Under the pieces are notes generated by a model. That model searched no databases. It had not been told where the DNA came from and was given only the letters and a program-made list of their open reading frames with translations. Positions 34,159 to 43,415 of a DNA stretch of 64,000 nt are shown one piece after another (the first letter of the stretch is position 1; the number at the start of each line of letters is the position of its first letter). The translations under genes and the position numbers were made by a program. The DNA is from Microseira sp003486305 (lineage in GTDB: Bacteria; Cyanobacteriota; Cyanobacteriia; Cyanobacteriales; Aerosakkonemataceae). The stretch is from contig DALYJX010000003.1 in NCBI GenBank assembly GCA_031969655.1, positions 1-64,000 of the forward strand, in the 5' to 3' direction.

Positions 34159-35175
34159 ATGAAACCTCTCAACTTAAACCCCTCCCGGCGAAAACCCATC
34201 AACCTATCCTCATCCGAATTAGTTAAATCAAACTTCATTTACCCTGAAAAACCTTTGCCATTGGTGCTAGAGCCTGCTATCGATGGGGTCAACTTACTAA
34301 CTTGGATCGCTAGCAATCGAGAATGGCTGGAAACACAACTATTAAAATACGGCGGCATTCTGTTTCGGAATTTCCAAATCGATGGAATAGGAGAGTTTGA
34401 GCAGTGCATTAAGACAATTTCTGGAAACTTGCTAGACTACTCTTATCGCTCAACACCGCGCCATCAAATAAGCGGCAAAATATACACTTCAACTGAGTAC
34501 CCTGCCACTCAATTTATACCCCTGCACAACGAGATGGCTTACTCCCGCAACTGGCCTATGAAAATCTGGTTTTTTTGCCTTAAATCTGCCGAACAAGGCG
34601 GCGAAACCCCCATAGCTGACAGTCGGAAAATTTTTGAACGTATTCCAGCAGAAATAAAAGAAAAATTTATGCAAAAAAAGGTGATGTATGTCCGAAACTA
34701 TGATGACAAACTAGACCTTTCATGGCATAATGTTTTTCAGACAACTAACAAATCAGAAGTAGAAAATTATTGCCGTCAAGCTGAAATTGAGTTGGCTTGG
34801 ACTAGCGAAGATAGTTTAACAACACGTCAAGTCTGTCAAGCTGTAGCCGCCCATCCAAAAACTGGTGAAATGGTGTGGTTTAACCAAGCTCATTTGTTCC
34901 ATGTATCCAGCTTGAAATCGGAAATACGCGAATCGTTGCTAGCAGCGTTTAAAGAGGAAGAATTGCCGCGCAATGCTTATTACGGTGATGGCTCTCCGAT
35001 TGAGACTGCTGTATTAGATAAAATTCGGGAAATTTATCAGCAGGAAGCCATAATTTTTCCTTGGCAAGACGGGGATATATTGATGTTAGACAATATGCTA
35101 GCATCCCACGGTCGTCAACCATTTACGGGTTCGAGAAAAGTTGTAGTTGGGATGGCTGAATCTAACATTTTTTAA
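34159..35175 (+). CDS. TauD/SyrP-like Fe(II)/2-oxoglutarate hydroxylase, probable Asp beta-hydroxylase
   Basis: A protein of 338 residues of the TauD/TfdA superfamily. The metal triad is His123 and Glu125 (PLHNEMAY) with distal His317 (ASHGRQPF). A conserved GGETPIAD segment and an Arg-containing C-terminal region (GSRKVVVGM) would bind 2-oxoglutarate. SyrP-type members hydroxylate carrier-bound Asp or His. It sits between a C domain (end of the protein at 29112) and an interface domain followed by A(Asp) (start of 35208), so its likely substrate is Asp on the PCP of that module. Hydroxy-Asp gives a bidentate iron ligand. The stereochemical outcome cannot be read from the sequence. Confidence 0.87.
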   Translation: MKPLNLNPSRRKPINLSSSELVKSNFIYPEKPLPLVLEPAIDGVNLLTWIASNREWLETQLLKYGGILFRNFQIDGIGEFEQCIKTISGNLLDYSYRSTPRHQISGKIYTSTEYPATQFIPLHNEMAYSRNWPMKIWFFCLKSAEQGGETPIADSRKIFERIPAEIKEKFMQKKVMYVRNYDDKLDLSWHNVFQTTNKSEVENYCRQAEIELAWTSEDSLTTRQVCQAVAAHPKTGEMVWFNQAHLFHVSSLKSEIRESLLAAFKEEELPRNAYYGDGSPIETAVLDKIREIYQQEAIIFPWQDGDILMLDNMLASHGRQPFTGSRKVVVGMAESNIF

Positions 35176-35207
35176 AACATTTAGCGTCAGAGAACAAAGA
35201 GAAAGAT

Positions 35208-38200
35208 ATGCAAAAGCAAGTTATAGAAGGGTTTCAACTTTCACCGCAGCAGAAGCATTTGTGGCTGTTGCAACAAGCTAGTCATAACCAGCATTACCGG
35301 GTTGAATGTGCTATTTATATTGAGGGAAAACTGAATAAAAAGATTTTGGAATCTGCTTTACAGCATGTCGTCGATAAACATGAAATTTTCCGCACTAATT
35401 TTTGCTTTTTAGACGGGATGACGATGCCGCTTCAAGTCATCAAAGAGTCAAGAAAAATACAATTAAAAGATCGCGATTTGAGTCAGTTAAATAGCCAAGA
35501 GCAAGCCGAAAAAATAGAGAAAATAATCGAGGATAATGGACAAAAATATTTTGATTTTCAACAAAGTCCATTCGGGGAAATTTCGCTAGTTATTCTTTCA
35601 GCAGAAAAGCATTTATTACCGATATGCTTGCCTGCATTATATGCAGATAGGATAACTCTTAAAAATCTAGCGATCGCAATTAGCAATGCTTACGCAGCTT
35701 GCTTGCAGGGGGAAGAGCTATCTGACGAACCATTGCAGTATGTCGATATCGCCCAATGGCAAAATGAACTATTGGAAGGAGAGGAAGCAGCAGTTGGAAT
35801 TTCCTATTGGCGTCAGCAGGAACTTTCTGGATTTTTGAGTCTGAAACTTCCTTGTGAAACTCGTTCGGAAAAAGGGGATTTTAACCCTCAAATTTATCGC
35901 TTAATGCTCCCTGGTAGTTCAGAAAAAATCAAAGCGATCGCTCAAAAATATAACACTTCAATTGCCGCAATACTGCTAACTATTTGGCAGATTCTCCTCT
36001 GGCGACTTACCGGAAATTCAGACATTACAATTGGCGTCTGTTACGATGGTCGCACCCATGAAGAGTTAGAATCAGCACTAGGTTTATTTGCCAAATATTT
36101 ACCGCTGACAGGTCATTTAGAAGCCAACCTTCAATTCAGCCAAGTTGTGCAGCAAATTGAAGCATCAATCGGGGAAGCTTCCCAATGGCAAGAATATTGG
36201 GGAAAAATCAACAATAAGGAGATAGTAAATCAGCCTGTTTGTTTTGATTTTGAACAACTGCCTTTTAAAGTTACTGCGGCTGACGTATCGTTTTCAATTG
36301 AAGAAAATTACGCTTGTTTGGAGCGGTTTAAACTAAAACTTTCCTGCATTGGTAGAGAGGATGGTATAGTTGCAGATTTTCACTACGATTGCAACTATTT
36401 TAACGCAGAAAGTATTGAGGAATTGGCAAGTCAATATCAGACATTGTTAGAGGATGCAATTGACAAACCAGAGTCGGCGATCGCAACACTTCAAATCCTC
36501 AAACCAAGCGACCTTTATCAACTGCTAGTCGAGTTTAACCAAAACCAAAAACCTCAAACCGAAACTTGTATTCACCACTTATTTGAAGCACAAGCCGCAG
36601 AGACACCTGACCATATTGCAGTTGTCGCAGAGGAAGAGCAACTAACCTACGCCGAACTTAACGCACGAGCCAATCAACTAGCTCGTCACCTACAGCATTT
36701 AGGTGTAAAACCAGAAGTTTTGGTAGGAATTTGTCTCGAACGATCCGTGAATCTAATTGTGGCATTGCTGGGCATTTTAAAAGCTGGTGGAGCATATCTG
36801 CCACTAGATCCAGAACTACCAAAACAGCGTTTAGGATTTATGTTGGAGGATGCGGGGGTATCGGTACTGTTGACACAACAGAAATTGACCGCAATTCTGC
36901 CAGATTATAGCGGTTTGCAGCCGGATGAGGTACATCTTAGTTTGTGTAGCGGCAGCATTAATGCTGCCGCTACACAAACTCAGCCTTTTGGCTATACTTT
37001 ACTCGCTTGCAATCCGCTGTATGCAACAAAAGTAGTGCAATTAGATACTGACTGGGATGCAATCTCACAAGAAAGCAACGAGAATTTAAACAGCGAAACC
37101 AAGCCTGAAAATTTAGCATACGTTATCTACACTTCTGGCTCAACAGGTCAACCCAAAGGCGTCGCAATTGAGCATCGACAACTCTTCAACTACCTCAACG
37201 GTATCTTGGAAAAACTCGATCTTCCTGCGGGTGTCAGCTTTGCGACTGTTTCCACCTTTGCAGCAGATTTAGGAAACACGGCTATTTTTCCCGCCTTATG
37301 CACGGGAGGATCTCTGCATATAATTTCCCAAGAACGAGCCTGGGATGCTAAAGCTCTTGCAGAATATTTTAGCCGCCATCCCATCGACTGTTTGAAGATC
37401 GTTCCTTCGCATTTAGCAGCTTTGCTGACATCTTGCTATGCCGCACAAATTTTACCCCGGCAGCGATTAGTTTTGGGCGGTGAAGCTGTTAGATGGAAGT
37501 TAATCGAGCAGATTCGCAAATACGCTCCTAATTGCCGAATTCTTAACCACTACGGCCCTACAGAAACCACCGTAGGCGTGTTAACCTTTGAGGTGGAAAA
37601 TATTTTAACAAGTGATGCACAGACGGTTCCCATCGGTCGTCCTATTGCTAACGCAGAGATTTACTTGCTCGATCGGTACGATCGACCAGTTCCGATTGGC
37701 GTACCGGGGGAATTGCACATTGGTGGTGCTAGCGTAGCTAGAGGTTATTTAAACCAGCCCGAATTAACTGCCGAGAAATTTAAGGTATTAGATTTTAATT
37801 TGGGCGGTACGGATTCTGACGAACAATCTAATATAGCGGATTGCAACCCTATGAGGTACACCGCTCGTTTGTGTAGCGGCAGTATTAATGCTGCCGCTAC
37901 ACAAACAAGCCAAAAGGCTGTACTCACACGAAAAGCAATCTGCTGTAATTTAAAATCAGGTCGCCTCTACAAAACAGGTGATTTAGCTCGCTACATGCCA
38001 GACGGAAACATTGAGTTTTTGGGGCGCATCGATAGTCAAGTAAAAATTCGCGGTTTCCGCATCGAAATTACTGAAATTGAAGTTGTACTACGCGAGCATC
38101 CAGCGATTCGGGAAGCTGTTATTTTAGGGCGAGAAGATGAAGCGGGTAACAAGCGTTTGGTTGCTTATATAGTTTTCAACCAAAATACATTTGCTACAAC

Positions 38201-41200
38201 TAACCAATTGCGCCAATTCCTTCAAGAGAAGTTGCCAGAGTACATGATACCATCTGCGTTTGTGCGACTAAAGGCTTTGCCGCTATCGCCTAACGGTAAG
38301 GTGGATATTCAAGCACTACCAGCACCAGACACATCGAGAGCCGATTTGGAAGAAACTTTTGTCGCACCTCGTACCCCCGTTGAGGAAGTATTAGCTAACA
38401 TTTGGGCGCAAGTTTTAGGACTCAAACAAGTCGGCATTCACGATAATTTTTTCGAGTTGGGTGGAGACTCTATTTTTAGTATGCAGATCGTTGCTAGAGC
38501 CAATCAAGCAGGCGTGCAACTCACTCCCAAGCAGATGTTTGAGTACCCAACGATCGCACAATTAGCAGCAAATGCCCGCACCACAAATTCGCCGAATGCA
38601 AATGTGGTTCAAGCTGAGCAAGGTTTGGTTACAGGAGAAGTATTCCTGACACCGATTCAACATTGGTTCTTTGAGCAAAATCTTGCCGATGTTCATCACT
38701 GGAACCAAACTATTGTGTTAGAAGTGCGACAATCTCTCGATTTAAACTTATTAGAACGAGTAGTAGAGCATTTATTGCAACACCACGATGCACTGCGTCT
38801 GCGATTTGTGCAAACTGAGTCTGGCTGGCAGCAATTTCTTAGCAATACTGATGGGGAAGAAATACCATTTTTATATATAGATTTATCGGCATTGCCAGAA
38901 ATTGAACAAAAAGCTGCCATGGAAGCAACGGCGTCCGAATTGCAAGCAAGTTTGAATTTATCACAAGGACCGCTGGTGCGGGTAGGTTTGTTTAATTTAG
39001 GCGATCGCAAGCCTAATCGCCTGCTTTTAACCATTCACCACTTGGCTGTAGATGGTGTTTCTTGGCGGATTTTGTTGGCAGACTTTGAGAGCGCTTACCA
39101 ACAACTCAGCCGGGGTGAAAGTATTAAGTTATCTCCCAAAACAACCTCGTTTAAGCAATGGTCTGAAAGTTTGCACCAGTATGCTCTCTCACCACAATTG
39201 GAGCGAGAGCAAAAGTACTGGGTTAGTTGTTTCTGTCAGCCAGGAAACCGCTTACCAGTGGACTTTATAAACGGAACAAATACGGTGGCGTCGGCTCGTA
39301 CCGTGTCGGTTAATTTTAGTGTGGAAGAAACCCGCGCCTTGCTGCGAGGCGGGATCGAAGACGCATCGCTCGCCGCCCTATTGCAAGTTTTTTCCCGGTG
39401 GACAGGTGAGCAAATGTTGCTGGTAGATTTAGAGGGGCACGGACGGGAAGAAGTTGTGGAAAATGTAGATTTGTCGCGTACAGTCGGCTGGTTTACTACT
39501 ATCTTTCCAGTGGTATTAAAGTTGGGCGAATCTACTCAGAAAGAAGAGGTATTAAAAGCGGTAAAAGAGCAATTGCGTGCTATTCCCCATCGAGGTATTG
39601 GCTATGGCGTGCTGCGCTATCTCAGCAATGCCGAGCAACTGCAAACCTTACCAAAGGCAGAGGTAAGATTTAATTATTTGGGTCAATCAGACCAAGTATT
39701 TCAGAATTCGTCTTTATTCCAACTCGCTACAGAATCTATCGGCGCTGCTCGTAGCTTGCGAGGAAATCGCAGCTATCTGTTAGATATTAACGCTATTGTT
39801 GTCGGTGGTAGGCTACAATTCGATTGGACTTATAGCGAACAAATTCATTGTCGAGATACGATTGAGAATTTAGCTTTGGAGTTTGGGGCGGTAATGCGAT
39901 CGCTCATTCTCAACTCCCCCGATGCAGCAAGCTACACCCCAACTGATTTCCCGAAAGCAGGCTTAAGTCAAACAGCCCTCAATTTGCTGCTCGCCCAAAT
40001 CAAATCTCAAACGCAAAACATCGAAGATATTTATCCCCTATCACCTGCACAGCAAGGCATTTTATTTCACAGTTTGTACGCTCCCAAAGCAGGGATGTAT
40101 TTCGTACAAATGAGCTATGTCTTGCATTGCAATCTGAATGTTTCTGCCTTTGAGCAAGCTTGGCAGCAAATTATAGATCGACATGCGGTTTTGCGGACTT
40201 CTTTCCATTGGGAAAACGTGGAGCGATCGCTACAAGTAGTGTATCGGCAAGTCCAACTACCTCTAGAGCAGTACGATTGGCGCTTAATTCCACCCAGCGA
40301 ACAACAACAGCAGATCGAAGCGTTTTTACAGGCAGATCGAGAGCAAGATTTCGACTTTTCCCAAGCACCGCTGATGCGCTTGACGCTGATCCGCTTAGAG
40401 GATAATACCTACCAATTTGTCTGGAGCAAACACCATCTGATTTTAGATGGGTGGTCTACCGCATTAATTCTTAAAGAAGTGCTGGATGCTTACACAGCGC
40501 TGTCTCAAGGTCAAGATTTTCTCTCAGTTAGTTGTCGTCCTTACGGAGACTATATCGCTTGGTTACAGCAGCAAGATTTATCTGTTGCAGAGACATTCTG
40601 GAGACAGTTACTTAAAGGTTTTACTGCTCCGACAATGTTAAATAGAATTGCCCAACAAACAAACTTAAGGGCAGGCAGGATGCCTACCCCACAAGAGTTG
40701 TTAGAGAACTCTAATAGAATTGTCCAAAAAACAAACTTAAGGGCAGGCAGGATGCCTATCCCACAAGAGTTGTTGGAGAAGTCTAATAGAATTGTCCAAA
40801 AAACAAACTTAAGGGCAGGCAGGATGCCTACCCCACAAGAGTTGTTGGAGAACTCTAATGTAGACGAAGCAAAGGGTAACGGTAAGCAGCAAATCCAGCT
40901 ATCGGAAGCAACAACAGCAGCACTTTATTCCTTAGCTCGAAAGCATCAACTAACGCTGAATACCCTAATTCAAGGGACGTGGGCGCTGCTTTTAAGTCGT
41001 TATAGCGGGGAATCAGATGTTGTTTTTGGAGCCACTGTTTCTGGTCGTCCGGCGGAACTGGCAGAAACCGAATCTATGGTAGGATTGTTTATCAACACTC
41101 TACCCGTGCGCGTACAAGTCGATCGCGATCAATTTTTAATACCTTGGCTGCGCGAAATTCAGGCTCAACAATCTGAGGCACGACAATATGAATATAGTCC

Positions 41201-43415
41201 TTTAGTGGAAATTCAGGGATGGAGTGACGTACCGCGAGGCGTGCCTTTGTTCGAGACTCTCGTCATTTTTGAGAACTATCCGGTACATTCTTCTTTACCC
41301 CAATACAGAGAAATTCTGGGAGTGCGCGAGATTGCAGTTGTTGAACAAACAAATTATCCTCTGACGCTGATAGTCGAAGTAGATTCGCAAGTGTCGCTAC
41401 AAATTTTATGCGATCGCACCCGCTTTGATAGCGCTACGATTACCCGAATGCTGGGTCATTTCCAAACTTTGCTAGAAGGCACGATCGTCGATCCGGATCG
41501 GCGTCTGTCGCAATTGCCCCTATTAACAGAATCTGAGCGACAACAGGTATTATTTGATTGGAATAACACCAAAATAGATTACCCGCATTTATGCCTGCAT
41601 CAGCTATTTGAAGCGCAGGTGGAACGCACTCCCGATGCTGTGGCGGTGGTGTTTGAAGACCAACAACTCACTTATAGCCAACTTAATGAAAAAGCTAATC
41701 TTTTAGCACATCATCTGATTAAATTAGGAGTAAAGCCTAATAGTTTGGTCGGCATTTGTGTAGAGCGATCGCTCGACATGGTAGTAGGATTGTTAGGCAT
41801 TCTCAAAGCAGGTTCTGCTTATGTTCCCCTCGATCCAGCCTACCCAAGATCGCGCATTGCCTTCATGCTAGAAGATGCCGAAATATCGGTTTTAGTAACG
41901 CAATCGCAATTAATCCCAGCATTACCTTCACATCATGCGATCGCTGTCTGTTTGGATACCGACTCCGAACAAATTAACCAGAACGACGCCCACAATCCCA
42001 ACATTACCGTTACCCCAGACAACTTAGCATATATAATTTATACCTCTGGTTCAACAGGAACGCCCAAAGGCGTGCAAATATTCCAGATCGCATTAGTTAA
42101 CTTTTTAACTGCGATGCGCCAATCGCCAGGATTGAGCGAAAAAGATATTTTGCTTGGCGTAACTACTTTATCATTTGATATTGCCGCGTTGGAGATATTC
42201 CTACCGTTGATAGTAGGAGCGCGTTTAGCGATCGCTAGCCGCCAAGTTGCTACAGATGGTACTGAATTATTAAAGCAAATGCAAGATTTGGGCGTGACAG
42301 TAATGCAAGCCACACCCGCTACATGGAGGCTATTGTTAGCAGCCGGATGGCAAAATAGTCCGGGGTTAAAAATACTTTGTGGTGGTGAAGCACTTGATAC
42401 CAAACTCGCTAATGAATTGCTTTTGAGGGGCGAGCAAGTGTGGAATTTATACGGTCCAACAGAAACAACAATTTGGTCAGTTATAGATCGAGTTTCATCC
42501 TCGGATAGTGTAATTTCGATTGGTCGTCCTATTGGTAACACGCAAATTTATATCCTCGACCCAGATTTAAAATTAGTGCCAGTGGGAGTAATAGGAGAAC
42601 TTTACATTGGTGGTGCAGGTGTAGCAAAAGGATATCTCAATCGGCCTGAATTAACGGCTGAGCGTTTTATTTCCCATCCGTTTGAAGTCGGCGATAGTCG
42701 AGTATACAAAACTGGAGATTTGGCGCGTTATCTTCCTGATGGCAGAATCGAGTATTTGGGAAGAAGCGATTTTCAGGTAAAATTGCGGGGAAGGAGGATT
42801 GAATTATTAGAAATTGAGGCGAAAATTAATACTCATCCAGAGGTGGGTGAGATCGTAGTTGTACTGAGAGAGGATGAGCCGGGTAATCAGCGTTTAGTGG
42901 CGTATATTGTCTCTAAATCGTTGAATTTAAAAGCGGGGGAATTGCGCCGTTACTTGGAAGAATTGCTGCCCGATTATATGGTGCCAAATTTGTTTGTGAT
43001 GTTGGAAGCTTTACCTTTAACGCCTAATGGTAAAGTGGATAGGCGAAGTCTTCCGGCACCTGAAACAAGTAGACCTGAGTTAGAAAAACTATTTGCCCCT
43101 CCCCGCACAGCAGTAGAAGAAGAAATAGCCAAAATCTGGGCTGAAATTCTTAATATCGAGCAAGTAGGCATCCACGACAACTTTTTTGATTTGGGAGGAC
43201 ATTCGCTACTAGCCACCCAAGCGATTTCTCGGCTACGCGCTGCATTCAATGTTGAATTACCCTTACGCCAACTGTTTGAATCTCCTACTGTAGCCGAATT
43301 AGCTGTAGCGATCGCGCAAAACCTAATCGATCAAGCTGATGATGAAATGCTGACTCAGATGTTAGCAGAACTAGAGCAGGTATCCGATCAAGAAATTCAC
43401 CAAGTAAATCAATGA
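35208..43415 (+). CDS. NRPS: Interface-A(Asp)-PCP-E-C-A(Gly)-PCP
   Basis: A protein of 2735 residues. Residues 1-440 are a condensation-like interface domain (LSPQQKHLWLLQ) in which HHxxxDG is replaced by LPALYAD, so it cannot condense. Such domains recruit beta-hydroxylases. A1 (about 460-1030) reads D-L-T-K-V-G-H-V-G-K, nearly the aspartate code DLTKVGHIGK. PCP Ser is near 1087. An E domain (about 1135-1570) has HHLAVDG, RTVGWFT and FNYLGQ. A DCL-type C (about 1600-2040) has HHLILDG near 1742. A2 (about 2120-2640) reads D-I-L-Q-L-G-L-I-W-K (Gly). PCP Ser is near 2666. Three insertions are in frame: residues about 568-604 and 876-913 in A1, and 1812-1883 in the C domain. The stop overlaps the next ATG. 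Confidence 0.93.
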   Translation: MQKQVIEGFQLSPQQKHLWLLQQASHNQHYRVECAIYIEGKLNKKILESALQHVVDKHEIFRTNFCFLDGMTMPLQVIKESRKIQLKDRDLSQLNSQEQAEKIEKIIEDNGQKYFDFQQSPFGEISLVILSAEKHLLPICLPALYADRITLKNLAIAISNAYAACLQGEELSDEPLQYVDIAQWQNELLEGEEAAVGISYWRQQELSGFLSLKLPCETRSEKGDFNPQIYRLMLPGSSEKIKAIAQKYNTSIAAILLTIWQILLWRLTGNSDITIGVCYDGRTHEELESALGLFAKYLPLTGHLEANLQFSQVVQQIEASIGEASQWQEYWGKINNKEIVNQPVCFDFEQLPFKVTAADVSFSIEENYACLERFKLKLSCIGREDGIVADFHYDCNYFNAESIEELASQYQTLLEDAIDKPESAIATLQILKPSDLYQLLVEFNQNQKPQTETCIHHLFEAQAAETPDHIAVVAEEEQLTYAELNARANQLARHLQHLGVKPEVLVGICLERSVNLIVALLGILKAGGAYLPLDPELPKQRLGFMLEDAGVSVLLTQQKLTAILPDYSGLQPDEVHLSLCSGSINAAATQTQPFGYTLLACNPLYATKVVQLDTDWDAISQESNENLNSETKPENLAYVIYTSGSTGQPKGVAIEHRQLFNYLNGILEKLDLPAGVSFATVSTFAADLGNTAIFPALCTGGSLHIISQERAWDAKALAEYFSRHPIDCLKIVPSHLAALLTSCYAAQILPRQRLVLGGEAVRWKLIEQIRKYAPNCRILNHYGPTETTVGVLTFEVENILTSDAQTVPIGRPIANAEIYLLDRYDRPVPIGVPGELHIGGASVARGYLNQPELTAEKFKVLDFNLGGTDSDEQSNIADCNPMRYTARLCSGSINAAATQTSQKAVLTRKAICCNLKSGRLYKTGDLARYMPDGNIEFLGRIDSQVKIRGFRIEITEIEVVLREHPAIREAVILGREDEAGNKRLVAYIVFNQNTFATTNQLRQFLQEKLPEYMIPSAFVRLKALPLSPNGKVDIQALPAPDTSRADLEETFVAPRTPVEEVLANIWAQVLGLKQVGIHDNFFELGGDSIFSMQIVARANQAGVQLTPKQMFEYPTIAQLAANARTTNSPNANVVQAEQGLVTGEVFLTPIQHWFFEQNLADVHHWNQTIVLEVRQSLDLNLLERVVEHLLQHHDALRLRFVQTESGWQQFLSNTDGEEIPFLYIDLSALPEIEQKAAMEATASELQASLNLSQGPLVRVGLFNLGDRKPNRLLLTIHHLAVDGVSWRILLADFESAYQQLSRGESIKLSPKTTSFKQWSESLHQYALSPQLEREQKYWVSCFCQPGNRLPVDFINGTNTVASARTVSVNFSVEETRALLRGGIEDASLAALLQVFSRWTGEQMLLVDLEGHGREEVVENVDLSRTVGWFTTIFPVVLKLGESTQKEEVLKAVKEQLRAIPHRGIGYGVLRYLSNAEQLQTLPKAEVRFNYLGQSDQVFQNSSLFQLATESIGAARSLRGNRSYLLDINAIVVGGRLQFDWTYSEQIHCRDTIENLALEFGAVMRSLILNSPDAASYTPTDFPKAGLSQTALNLLLAQIKSQTQNIEDIYPLSPAQQGILFHSLYAPKAGMYFVQMSYVLHCNLNVSAFEQAWQQIIDRHAVLRTSFHWENVERSLQVVYRQVQLPLEQYDWRLIPPSEQQQQIEAFLQADREQDFDFSQAPLMRLTLIRLEDNTYQFVWSKHHLILDGWSTALILKEVLDAYTALSQGQDFLSVSCRPYGDYIAWLQQQDLSVAETFWRQLLKGFTAPTMLNRIAQQTNLRAGRMPTPQELLENSNRIVQKTNLRAGRMPIPQELLEKSNRIVQKTNLRAGRMPTPQELLENSNVDEAKGNGKQQIQLSEATTAALYSLARKHQLTLNTLIQGTWALLLSRYSGESDVVFGATVSGRPAELAETESMVGLFINTLPVRVQVDRDQFLIPWLREIQAQQSEARQYEYSPLVEIQGWSDVPRGVPLFETLVIFENYPVHSSLPQYREILGVREIAVVEQTNYPLTLIVEVDSQVSLQILCDRTRFDSATITRMLGHFQTLLEGTIVDPDRRLSQLPLLTESERQQVLFDWNNTKIDYPHLCLHQLFEAQVERTPDAVAVVFEDQQLTYSQLNEKANLLAHHLIKLGVKPNSLVGICVERSLDMVVGLLGILKAGSAYVPLDPAYPRSRIAFMLEDAEISVLVTQSQLIPALPSHHAIAVCLDTDSEQINQNDAHNPNITVTPDNLAYIIYTSGSTGTPKGVQIFQIALVNFLTAMRQSPGLSEKDILLGVTTLSFDIAALEIFLPLIVGARLAIASRQVATDGTELLKQMQDLGVTVMQATPATWRLLLAAGWQNSPGLKILCGGEALDTKLANELLLRGEQVWNLYGPTETTIWSVIDRVSSSDSVISIGRPIGNTQIYILDPDLKLVPVGVIGELYIGGAGVAKGYLNRPELTAERFISHPFEVGDSRVYKTGDLARYLPDGRIEYLGRSDFQVKLRGRRIELLEIEAKINTHPEVGEIVVVLREDEPGNQRLVAYIVSKSLNLKAGELRRYLEELLPDYMVPNLFVMLEALPLTPNGKVDRRSLPAPETSRPELEKLFAPPRTAVEEEIAKIWAEILNIEQVGIHDNFFDLGGHSLLATQAISRLRAAFNVELPLRQLFESPTVAELAVAIAQNLIDQADDEMLTQMLAELEQVSDQEIHQVNQ
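36909..37018 (+). repeat. 110-nt terminal-inverted-repeat element (family 2) in A(Asp), first copy
   Basis: Ends AGCGG-TTGCA and TGCAATCCGCT. The central hairpin is GTGTAGCGGCAGC/GCTGCCGCTACAC. It is translated through LCSGSINAAATQT, the same frame as the second copy. It lies early in the A domain, before the conserved VVQLDTDW segment. Confidence 0.88.
37835..37944 (+). repeat. 110-nt terminal-inverted-repeat element (family 2) in A(Asp), second copy
   Basis: Same length as the copy 926 nt upstream, with the hairpin GTGTAGCGGCAGT/GCTGCCGCTACAC. Read through LCSGSINAAATQTSQKAVL. It sits in the A-domain hinge region between TAEKFKV and GRLYKTGDLARY, where A domains usually have only a few residues. 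Confidence 0.9.
40641..40856 (+). repeat. Three tandem 72-nt in-frame units (family 1) inside a C domain
   Basis: Units 40641-40712, 40713-40784 and 40785-40856 each encode 24 residues of the type NRIVQKTNLRAGRMPTPQEL and onward. The hairpin is AGGCA-GGA-TGCCT. They sit in the loop joining the two lobes of the C domain, after LLKGFTAPTML. Confidence 0.95.

Noticed and set aside
35208..36500. Reading the N-terminal domain as a normal condensation domain
   Set aside because: The HHxxxDG motif is missing and an intact C domain already ends the preceding protein, so the interface-domain reading fits better.
40641..40856. Assembly artefact as the cause of the three 72-nt units
   Set aside because: The units differ from each other at several bases and single copies occur elsewhere, so simple read duplication is unlikely.
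42038..42541. Long antisense open frame (167 codons) inside the second Gly A domain, and its twin at 31133-31564
   Set aside because: Both mirror the conserved A-domain coding strand and code for no recognisable protein; they are by-products of the codon pattern.
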